From JBDRAU01 sp043823315 (GTDB lineage Bacteria > Patescibacteriota > UBA1384 > DTJR01), in assembly GCA_043823315.1 (NCBI GenBank), contig JBDRAU010000030.1, positions 1-17,771 on the forward strand: a stretch of DNA of 17,771 nt, written 5' to 3'. Below are positions 1-5,441 of this stretch, piece after piece. The position numbers and the translations under genes are program-made. Position 1 is the first letter of the stretch. Each line of letters starts with the position of its first letter. Below the pieces are notes generated by a model. It saw only the letters and a program-made list of their open reading frames with translations. It was not told the origin of the DNA and did no database searches.

Positions 1-2
1 GC

Positions 3-275
3 TGGCCGATCATTCCCCAGCCCTGCCAACCGGCCTACGGCTACGGCTGGCCGACGCCTCAGTACAATCCCGGGTACTTTCCCGGGACCTCGCCGGTGTA
101 CGGCGGGTACCAGCAGTACGGCTACGGCGGCGCCAACGCCGCCTACGCCGAGGCATACCGGCAGCGCCTCGAGCAGTTGGAGCGCCAGCGGCGCTACCAG
201 ATCGAGGAAGCCGCCCGCCAAGCGGGGCGGCGCGCTGCCGAACAACAGTTCAACTACGGCGGCTGGGGCTACTAG
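3..275 (+). CDS. C-terminal part of GC-rich Gly/Tyr/Pro/Gln-rich protein (5' end outside window)
   Basis: An open frame runs in from the left edge and ends at TAG 273-275; no start is visible, so this is a 90-residue C-terminal fragment. Its first half is low complexity, rich in Tyr, Gly, Pro and Gln with GYG and GGY repeats. The second half is a charged Glu/Gln/Arg/Ala stretch likely to form a helix or coiled coil, and the end is a Gly/Trp/Tyr tail. No family is recognised. Base composition is strikingly GC-rich compared with the AT-rich genes that follow, and third positions are almost all G or C, which supports real coding and a different origin. A strong terminator follows at 317-354. It is grouped with the other GC-rich single-gene units at 4764, 9064, 11787 and 14700. 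Confidence 0.6.
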   Translation, partial: WPIIPQPCQPAYGYGWPTPQYNPGYFPGTSPVYGGYQQYGYGGANAAYAEAYRQRLEQLERQRRYQIEEAARQAGRRAAEQQFNYGGWGY

Positions 276-316
276 CCCAGCCGCCAGCCGCACCTCCAGT
301 CCGAGAGTCCGGCCAC

Positions 317-354
317 AAGGGCCCTGTCAGCAATGACAGGGCCCTTCGACTTTT
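317..354 (+). terminator. Rho-independent terminator of the GC-rich partial gene
   Basis: A 13-bp perfect stem (317-329 with 334-346) closes a GCAA tetraloop. It is followed by CGACTTTT, so the U-run is short. It lies about 40 nt after the TAG stop and marks the end of the GC-rich block. Confidence 0.85.
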
Positions 355-368
355 AAAAACTGAGGACA

Positions 369-1102
369 AGGGGACGGTTCTCTTTTACTCTGGACTTTCG
401 GCTTTTTTAAATTTTCTACTAATTTTTTGTTGTTCGTTATACCTTTGAGAGCCACTGCCCCAGATTTTCTTTTTATATGACTCTTCCACGACAGAATCAA
501 TAAATAGATCAACGTATTTTTTCTGTCTACTTTTTTGATCCTTCGCTAAATCTTCATATAAAAAATCGGGGGTTATCAAGCCATCCGGCCTACCTTCCGA
601 ATAAAACTTGGAACTAGAATAAGGCCACTGCTCGATCTTTTGAACGAGCCGTTTTCTCACAGGATTGAGCTCAATGTATTTACCGCATTGAAGAAAATAA
701 TCATCTTTACCGATCGCTTGACTTTTAAATCTGTCTTGCCAGAAATGACCCACCCAACCATATTGCTTTCGATAATAATGAAAATAAGCAAGATTTATTT
801 TTTTCATGAAAACAGAGAAATCGCTAGCTATCCTAGTAGTCTTAATTTGAAAATGGGTGTGACTCGGCATCAAGCAATAGTGATAAAGATCGAAAGGATG
901 TTCCGATTTATATCTGAAAATTAGATCAAGATAATATTGAAAATCCTCGCTCGCTCTAAAAACCACATTCTTATTATTTCCACGAGTCATAACGTGGTAG
1001 TAGCTTTGAGATAATAGTAAACGAGGTGACCTTGGCATATTCAAATTTTAGCAGTAGCGACATAAAAAGCCAAATCTTACCTTAAAAAGAGAACCGTCCC
1101 CT
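369..1102 (-). mobile_element. REP-associated transposase (RAYT/IS200-like) element with 18-bp inverted ends
   Basis: The sequence 369-386 (core GGGGACGGTTCTC) recurs as an exact reverse complement at 1085-1102, giving an 18-bp perfect inverted repeat around a single Y1-transposase gene. The left arm overlaps the transposase stop by 2 nt. The right arm overlaps the stop codon of the metallo-beta-lactamase gene by 2 nt, so the element sits flush against that gene without truncating it. Classical IS200 elements lack inverted ends; RAYT genes flanked by inverted REP-type sequences are known, and this arrangement fits them. No target-site duplication is seen. Confidence 0.75.
385..1038 (-). CDS. 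REP-associated tyrosine transposase (Y1_Tnp, HUH family)
   Basis: The protein (217 aa from ATG 1038) carries the single-strand DNA transposase signature. An HUH pair lies in LMPSHTHFQI (His60, His62), a GHFWQDRFKS block at 97-106, and KYIELNPVRKRLV at 120-132, where Tyr121 is the likely nucleophile. By family knowledge such enzymes cut and rejoin single-stranded DNA at hairpin (REP) ends. An upstream TTG at 1042-1044 is in frame, but the MPRSPR N-terminus is typical of RAYT proteins, so the ATG at 1038 is preferred. No clear Shine-Dalgarno is seen. The C-terminus is Lys-rich. The gene is intact and lies between the inverted repeats at 369-386 and 1085-1102. Confidence 0.9.
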   Translation of the reverse strand: MPRSPRLLLSQSYYHVMTRGNNKNVVFRASEDFQYYLDLIFRYKSEHPFDLYHYCLMPSHTHFQIKTTRIASDFSVFMKKINLAYFHYYRKQYGWVGHFWQDRFKSQAIGKDDYFLQCGKYIELNPVRKRLVQKIEQWPYSSSKFYSEGRPDGLITPDFLYEDLAKDQKSRQKKYVDLFIDSVVEESYKKKIWGSGSQRYNEQQKISRKFKKAESPE

Positions 1103-1967
1103 ATCTTCTTACCCATCCGTTTTCGGTCGAAATAAAATCAATTGTCCCGAGTTCATCCGTTCTAAAAACCTTCATTCCTAGCCCCAAAAGCGCGTCAAGA
1201 ACTATTTTAGCTGGATGGCCGTATGAATTTTTGCCAACCGAGACAACCGCCAGTTTCGCACCAACCGCCTTCAAAAAATTTTCATTTAATGCTCCCGCCG
1301 ACCCATGGTGAGGTACTTTATATATGTCCGCTTTGAGCTCGTCTTTTAGCCCAGAGTAAAGCAATCGATTTTGCCCCTCGATTTCTATGTCTCCCGTAAA
1401 AAGCGCCCTGCTTTCCTTGATCTTAAAAAGCAAAATAAGCGAAAGGTTATTCTCGCTAAGGGTGGCATTCTCGATCGGCCACAAAACTTTCGTCAGCGAT
1501 TCACCAAGGTAAATATCTTCGCCCGCATAGGCAACGCGATAGGGGATTTTCTCCTTATCGATTTTGTCTTTAATGCGCTTGAAAGTCTTCGTATCCCCCT
1601 TCTCGGTGTTCAAATAAACCATATCGATCTTGTAACCGCTCGCAACTGCCTCAAAACCTCCGACATGATCAGAGTCGGGATGGGTCAAAAAAACAATCTC
1701 TATTTCCCTGTCAAAAGACGGCATTTGGGAGGCAATTTTTTGCGTAACGACAGGAAACTCGCCCGTATCGATTAATATCTGTTTGCTATTTGGCAAGTTG
1801 ATTAGCGCGCTGTCTCCCTGTCCGACGTCGAGAAATGAAATTCTGGCCGAGCCCTCTTTGATATCAGCCGTCGCATTTTGATTGACAGTCGTCCAGATAA
1901 AAATGCCTAGCAAAAACAGAACTGCAATAAGATAATTGAAAAATTTATCCGCTTTCGAGTTTGCCAG
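1101..1967 (-). CDS. ComEC-type metallo-beta-lactamase domain protein (second half of split ComEC), proposed CTG start
   Basis: This is the soluble hydrolase half of a ComEC/Rec2 DNA-uptake channel, coded separately. Numbered from the proposed start it has a membrane anchor (about 9-27), then FLDVGQGDSALI, the metal motif THPDSDHVGG (95-104), FTGDIE, PHHGS and GHP. These are the usual ComEC metallo-beta-lactamase blocks, in the variant with Asp replacing one motif His. The first conventional start (TTG 1911-1913) cuts into the hydrophobic anchor and has no ribosome site. Upstream in frame, CTG at 1965-1967 follows AGGAGG (1972-1977) by 4 nt and gives an N-terminus MANSKADKFF plus a full anchor, total 288 aa. 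It overlaps the end of comEC by 23 nt in another frame, so the two are probably translationally coupled. Confidence 0.85.
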   Translation of the reverse strand: MANSKADKFFNYLIAVLFLLGIFIWTTVNQNATADIKEGSARISFLDVGQGDSALINLPNSKQILIDTGEFPVVTQKIASQMPSFDREIEIVFLTHPDSDHVGGFEAVASGYKIDMVYLNTEKGDTKTFKRIKDKIDKEKIPYRVAYAGEDIYLGESLTKVLWPIENATLSENNLSLILLFKIKESRALFTGDIEIEGQNRLLYSGLKDELKADIYKVPHHGSAGALNENFLKAVGAKLAVVSVGKNSYGHPAKIVLDALLGLGMKVFRTDELGTIDFISTENGWVRR

Positions 1968-3360
1968 CTTTCCTCCTTATAAGTCCAGTCAATACAATGA
2001 TTATTATATAGAAAATAAAAACAAAAAACGGCTTTAGCGAAAGCTCCATCGAAGCAAAGGGAAGCTTGGCCGAAAGCTCGATAACCGCAATCACATAATA
2101 AAGAAGGGCCTTGGTCATTCCTGCCAAGAAAATCCCCAGAGCGCCCCAAGTAAAATAGGTGACAAAACTTATAAAAATTAAACCCATCAGGAATGGAATA
2201 AGGGGCAGAATTAGAATATTGGCAAGGGGCGCGATAAGGGAGAAGGATCCGAAGGATCCGACTAAGAGGGGAAGCACAAAAATTTGAGCGGAGAGCGTCT
2301 GAGTGAATATTTTAACCATTCCAGGCAGAAATTTGATCTTCAACGAAAAGAGTTTAAAAAGCGGCTCGGCGAGAAAGAAAAGCCCGAAGGTAGCCGCAAA
2401 CGAGAGTTGAAATCCCCAGTCGTAAATAGCAAAAGGATTAAAAGCCAAGATCAAACATCCCGCCAGAAGCAAAAGATGCTCCCCGCTAACTTTTCGTCCG
2501 ATAAATTTGGAGACGAGAATTACTACTCCCATAATCGAGGCGCGAAGCACCGATGCCGATCCGCCGGTTAACAAATAAAAGATCAAGAGAATAAAAACCG
2601 AAAAAACGCCAGCGAAATTTTTGCCAATATATCGCAAAGCGCCAAAGAGCCAAGAGGTAATAATCGAAACATTATACCCGGAAACGGCCACCAAGTGCGA
2701 TGTGCCGCTTGATTTAAGATCGGCCTTAAACTGACGCGAAAAATCCCCGCTTGAACCGAAAATAAGGCCATAAGCCAAAACGCCGCTATCCCCGCTAAAG
2801 AGAGTGTAAGAAGCGCCTTTGAATTTAACGCTTAAATTATTAATTGATCTTTTAAGTCCGTGACCGGTTTTCTCGATCTTTATATTTTTACCCTCAAAAA
2901 CTGCGCTTCTGCCAAGCTGCGAAAGAATGTAATTCCGATCACTCCCCTCAAGTTCGACTTTATCTCCCATGCAAAAACTGATCTCATCGGCAATTCCCGC
3001 CTCATCATCGGGCGAAAAAATCAAAATTTCCGGACTTTTTACTTTATACAAAAATCCTCTTTTGTATTTTTTGGCACGAGAAGTAACTGTTGAGACAGTA
3101 CAGACCGACTGAAAATCTTTGCTTATTTGAATTTGGCTGTAAAGTCCAATCAATATTCCAAGAGAGAAAAAAATTAAAAAACCGGCACTTTTTAACCTTG
3201 TCAAAATCATCAAAAAGGAGGCCGCCAAAAAAAGAACGATTAAATATATAAGAATCAGGGAATTGACTTTTATCCCCGCTAGAATTCCAAGAGCGAAAAA
3301 CAGCAGAAAATATGTCGAGAAGGCAAACTTTTCAATTTTTGACACAAGGCTAATTTTCAT
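1945..3360 (-). CDS. comEC: ComEC/Rec2-type DNA uptake membrane protein, lacking the C-terminal hydrolase domain
   Basis: This 471-aa polytopic protein is the channel part of the competence apparatus, which by family knowledge passes single-stranded DNA across the cytoplasmic membrane. Order: N-terminal membrane helices (about 12-90), an OB-like soluble region (about 95-185), then the competence domain. The competence domain includes GTSHLVAVSGYNVSII and the SASVLRASIMG helix, followed by further membrane segments to the C-terminus. The usual fused metallo-beta-lactamase domain is absent and is supplied by the overlapping downstream gene. The ATG is preceded on the minus strand by a perfect TATAAT (3374-3369), putting the transcript start within a few nucleotides of the ATG, so the mRNA is probably near-leaderless. 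It is divergent from the gene at 3385. Confidence 0.92.
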   Translation of the reverse strand: MKISLVSKIEKFAFSTYFLLFFALGILAGIKVNSLILIYLIVLFLAASFLMILTRLKSAGFLIFFSLGILIGLYSQIQISKDFQSVCTVSTVTSRAKKYKRGFLYKVKSPEILIFSPDDEAGIADEISFCMGDKVELEGSDRNYILSQLGRSAVFEGKNIKIEKTGHGLKRSINNLSVKFKGASYTLFSGDSGVLAYGLIFGSSGDFSRQFKADLKSSGTSHLVAVSGYNVSIITSWLFGALRYIGKNFAGVFSVFILLIFYLLTGGSASVLRASIMGVVILVSKFIGRKVSGEHLLLLAGCLILAFNPFAIYDWGFQLSFAATFGLFFLAEPLFKLFSLKIKFLPGMVKIFTQTLSAQIFVLPLLVGSFGSFSLIAPLANILILPLIPFLMGLIFISFVTYFTWGALGIFLAGMTKALLYYVIAVIELSAKLPFASMELSLKPFFVFIFYIIIIVLTGLIRRKAGKLESG

Positions 3361-3367
3361 TTAGCAT
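3339..3367 (+). promoter_or_regulatory. Sigma70-type promoter for the exported Pro-rich protein gene
   Basis: A perfect TTGACA (3339-3344) lies inside the first codons of comEC on the other strand. It is followed after 17 nt by TAGCAT (3362-3367, 4 of 6). The predicted start is about 10 nt before the ATG at 3385. The -10 region directly abuts the divergent comEC -10. Confidence 0.5.
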
Positions 3368-3368
3368 T

Positions 3369-3374
3369 ATTATA
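3369..3374 (-). promoter_or_regulatory. -10 box of comEC
   Basis: TATAAT reads 3374 to 3369 on the minus strand, 8 nt from the comEC ATG; no good -35 is visible. The transcript would begin about 2-4 nt before the start codon. Confidence 0.5.
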
Positions 3375-3384
3375 AACAAACTTT

Positions 3385-3975
3385 ATGAAAAATATTCGAA
3401 AAATCTCAAATTACTCGATTGCGGGACTTTTGGCAGTTGGGGTATTGTCGCTTGGGATCTTTGCTTATCGGGCCAAAGTTCAGGCCGACACCATCCTGCC
3501 CGGCTACGCCACTGCCCATATTGGACTGGACATCACCGTTCCTCAGACAGGCACTCTACCATTTACAGCAAAATTTTTGCCTATCGATGGTGGGAAAAAA
3601 TACTATTTTAAATCAAGAGATTTTACGTTTGAAGTCGCCGGACTAAATACTATCGAATGGTACATCAGAAAAATTCCAGAGGGTAATTATAAGGTAGTTG
3701 TCACTTCTTTAGATGCAGAACTTGCCGGCTCGCCGATTGAAATCTTTCTTCAAAATGATCAGGTTAGTGATACCTATGATTTCGGTCTAAACCTCGGCTC
3801 GCCGGCTCCTGCCGAGACGCCAGTTCCATCACCGACTCCGACAATAATGCCTGACGAGCTAATTCCTCCTGAAGAGAACCCGTTCGATTCATTGCCCGAA
3901 CAAACCGTCGCTCCAGTCGAAAGCCCCGCGTCAAATAGCCAGAATGGTTTGCCTCCAATACCCGGCGTCTTCTAA
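3385..3975 (+). CDS. Exported or membrane-anchored protein with Pro-rich C-terminal tail, function unknown
   Basis: The protein has 196 aa. Residues 10-30 form a hydrophobic signal/anchor preceded by Lys/Arg (KNIRK), with a possible cleavage site at KVQA-D (about 34). The middle (40-135) is predicted beta-rich, with a pattern (FEVAGLNTIEWYIRKIPEGNYKV-like, in short segments) reminiscent of Ig-like or carboxypeptidase-regulatory folds. The tail (about 138-196) is rich in Pro, Glu, Ser and Thr and looks like an extended wall- or surface-spanning linker. No family is assigned. There is no Shine-Dalgarno upstream of ATG 3385, which fits a very short leader. It is transcribed divergently from comEC with only 24 nt between the start codons. 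Confidence 0.8.
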   Translation: MKNIRKISNYSIAGLLAVGVLSLGIFAYRAKVQADTILPGYATAHIGLDITVPQTGTLPFTAKFLPIDGGKKYYFKSRDFTFEVAGLNTIEWYIRKIPEGNYKVVVTSLDAELAGSPIEIFLQNDQVSDTYDFGLNLGSPAPAETPVPSPTPTIMPDELIPPEENPFDSLPEQTVAPVESPASNSQNGLPPIPGVF

Positions 3976-4033
3976 TCGGTCTAGACAGAATTCGTTTTTA
4001 TTGCTAAAATCATTCAGATAAATGTTCGTATTC

Positions 4034-4086
4034 TACTTCTTCTTCGAGCGGAGCAAGCGCAGTCGAGAAGTCGGGATGTTCTCGAC
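4034..4086. repeat. Dispersed palindromic intergenic repeat
   Basis: This lies in the 188-nt gap before grpE. CTTCGAGCGGAGC and its partner CAGTCGAGAAG form an imperfect palindrome. A second, perfect 8-bp hairpin GTCGAGAA (4062-4069)/TTCTCGAC (4079-4086) overlaps it. The TTCGAG...CGAGAAG style matches the repeat inside 9604-9698. Confidence 0.45.
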
Positions 4087-4146
4087 TCACCTGCTGATAG
4101 GTAGTTTTCACTCGAACAATAAAGTCTGTTTTTAACAATTTTAGAC

Positions 4147-4152
4147 TATAAT
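4147..4152 (+). promoter_or_regulatory. -10 box of grpE
   Basis: A perfect TATAAT ends 11 nt before the grpE ATG at 4164; no recognisable -35 or Shine-Dalgarno is present. Initiation about 7 nt downstream would give a leader of roughly 5 nt. No CIRCE-type operator is seen. Confidence 0.5.
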
Positions 4153-4163
4153 TTAAATTCGAA

Positions 4164-4622
4164 ATGAAAAAGAAAAATTCCCCAAAAACTCCAAGTGAGA
4201 TCGAAGAGCTAAAGGCAAGCTGGCAAAGATGCCAAGCCGATTTTGATAATTATAAAAGAAGGGTAGAGACAGAAAAGGCCATTTGGAGCGATCAAGCCAA
4301 GATCGAACTGATGCAGAGTTTATTGCCGATTTTGGATAATCTGGTTCTGATGAGCAAACACCAACCGGCCGAACTCAAGGAAAACGCATGGGTTCAGGGA
4401 GTTTCTTTGATCGCCAAGCAAATCGAGAGTGCGCTCGAAAATGAAGGGATCGAAAAAATTATCCCCAAAATCGGCGACGACTTTGATCCAAATATTCAAG
4501 AAGCGGTTTCGGCCATTGAAAATAAACAAATCAAATCCGGTAAAATCGTCAAAGTTCAAAAACCGGGCTACAAAATCGGCGACAAACTCATCCGCCCCGC
4601 CCACGTCATAACTTCAAAGTAA
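4164..4622 (+). CDS. grpE: GrpE, nucleotide exchange factor of DnaK
   Basis: The protein has 152 aa, short for GrpE (often 170-200) because the disordered N-terminal extension is only about 10 residues. The long dimerisation helix runs from about 10 to 60, including ADFDNYKRRVETEKA and LLPILDNL. The C-terminal beta-domain has the family signature GDDFDPNIQEAVSAIE and ends in GYKIGDKLIRPAHVITSK. By family knowledge it acts in the cytoplasm to release ADP from DnaK. It is the first gene of a dispersed chaperone cluster (grpE, dnaK 5442, dnaJ 8338) and is separated from dnaK by a GC-rich orphan gene. The start ATG 4164 has no Shine-Dalgarno but a close -10 box. Confidence 0.95.
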   Translation: MKKKNSPKTPSEIEELKASWQRCQADFDNYKRRVETEKAIWSDQAKIELMQSLLPILDNLVLMSKHQPAELKENAWVQGVSLIAKQIESALENEGIEKIIPKIGDDFDPNIQEAVSAIENKQIKSGKIVKVQKPGYKIGDKLIRPAHVITSK

Positions 4623-4687
4623 TTTCTAGAATACTTACTCTCCTGAATCATCGTTTCGACTCCAGCTTCTTCTTTTTATTTTTACTA

Positions 4688-4717
4688 TTGCATTTTCTTA
4701 ATTTTTTTGATTAGATT
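4688..4717 (+). promoter_or_regulatory. Possible promoter of the GC-rich gene at 4764
   Basis: TTGCAT (4688-4693) is followed after 17-18 nt by TTAGAT/TAGATT (4711-4717) in a very AT-rich stretch, about 47 nt before the ATG. Both boxes are partial matches, so this is tentative. Confidence 0.3.
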
Positions 4718-4763
4718 TACTCTTCTCGTATTTTGAGAGAAAACGCGGGAAAGGAAAACGGCC

Positions 4764-5057
4764 ATGACCGACGAGCAGAGAGCAGCGCAACGGGCGATTG
4801 GATCGCCCCGAGGAACGAATCCCCTCTACAAAGGCGCACAGAACGTAGGGATTTCCACCGACCAGCACGATGGACTAACCAGGTGCTGGCGTCTCGACAA
4901 GACTGGCCCTGACCTGGTCGAATGCCCACCAGGTTGTGTGATCATCCGGAGCCGCAGGTATGGCAACTTCCTCTCCACCGGCATGGGCTGGGAATGGTTC
5001 GGGAACAAGATGCCGCACTATACCCCGCTCGCCGTTGCTGTCCAACTGAGATTCTAG
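4764..5057 (+). CDS. GC-rich orphan protein between grpE and dnaK, function unknown
   Basis: The 97-aa product begins MTDEQRAAQRAIGSP and contains two Cys (CWRL, CPPGC) and several Trp/Gly. It has no signal peptide, membrane segment or recognised motif. The frame is chosen because it begins with ATG preceded by AAAGGA at a reasonable distance, spans the whole GC-rich block and ends in TAG near its right boundary. Competing frames on the other strand (4826-5078) lack ribosome sites. Base composition changes sharply from the AT-rich grpE 3' flank to this gene and back, suggesting foreign origin. It interrupts what is usually a contiguous grpE-dnaK arrangement. A weak hairpin plus T-run at 5118-5129 is the only terminator-like sequence. 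Confidence 0.55.
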   Translation: MTDEQRAAQRAIGSPRGTNPLYKGAQNVGISTDQHDGLTRCWRLDKTGPDLVECPPGCVIIRSRRYGNFLSTGMGWEWFGNKMPHYTPLAVAVQLRF

Positions 5058-5141
5058 CCCCACCGGCAGCAACTCCAAGGCGCTACGTCTGGTCTTTACA
5101 GATCAGAAACGGGTGCCTTTTGGCTTTTTCAATACCTCTTG

Positions 5142-5247
5142 ACCCCCACACCAACAGGTTTGGTATCTAAATTCCGTTCTAAATCTAGCCAGCCTAAAAA
5201 TAACTCATCGTTAAGAGTCAATTAATCACCCCGGTTGGTGTGGGGGT
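5142..5247. repeat. Spaced inverted repeat upstream of the dnaK promoter
   Basis: ACCCCCACACCAAC (5142-5155) recurs as a perfect 14-bp reverse complement at 5234-5247, with weaker similarity extending on both sides. The 78-nt interior is AT-rich and has no gene. The right arm touches the -35 box of the dnaK promoter. It could be the ends of a small non-autonomous element, a long hairpin, or paired protein sites. Confidence 0.6.
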
Positions 5248-5275
5248 TGACAGCAAAATAAATGTCAAGTATACT
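5247..5275 (+). promoter_or_regulatory. Sigma70-type promoter of dnaK
   Basis: TTGACA (5247-5252), exactly 17 nt, then TATACT (5270-5275): the strongest promoter match in the window. Initiation near 5282 gives a 5' leader of about 160 nt, in contrast to the near-leaderless genes nearby. No CIRCE or HAIR operator overlaps it. Confidence 0.8.
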
Positions 5276-5348
5276 TTACATTAGTACCGTTAATGTCGGT
5301 AAACGCAAAGAGTGAATAAATTTCAAAAATTGAAATAAATAATTAATA

Positions 5349-5435
5349 TCCCCCTTCGCTCTTACTCCGACGATACATCGGAGTGCAAGCTTCGGGAGGA
5401 CTTTCGGGTCAGTAATGGCTGACTTGAAGCGGGAG
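5349..5435 (+). ncRNA. Structured two-hairpin 5' leader of dnaK (candidate cis-regulatory RNA)
   Basis: First domain: an outer stem TCCCCC (5349-5354) with GGGAGGA (5394-5400, one bulged A) encloses hairpin ACTCCGA/TCGGAGT (5364-5370/5378-5384). Second domain: an 11-bp stem 5402-5412 with 5419-5429, hexaloop UAAUGG. The Shine-Dalgarno GGGAG follows one nucleotide later, and the dnaK ATG is at 5442. The same architecture precedes the gene at 9867, with pairing-preserving substitutions. It matches no riboswitch or thermosensor class known to me. Confidence 0.6.
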
Positions 5436-5441
5436 AATAAA

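Noticed and set aside
1907..2149. Additional minus-strand frame at the comEC/hydrolase junction
   Set aside because: It lies in the third frame over comEC coding sequence and shows no domain; the overlap is explained by the two ComEC parts.
4800..5170. Alternative open frames on the minus strand (4826-5008, 4875-5078) and in another plus frame (4922-5170) within the GC-rich orphan
   Set aside because: They lack ribosome sites or extend into AT-rich non-coding sequence; overlapping long frames are expected where GC-rich codons reduce stops.
4100..5440. CIRCE or HAIR heat-shock operators near grpE and dnaK
   Set aside because: No TTAGCACTC-N9-GAGTGCTAA or CTTGAGT-N7-ACTCAAG like sequence is present; the only repeat is the widely spaced 14-mer pair.
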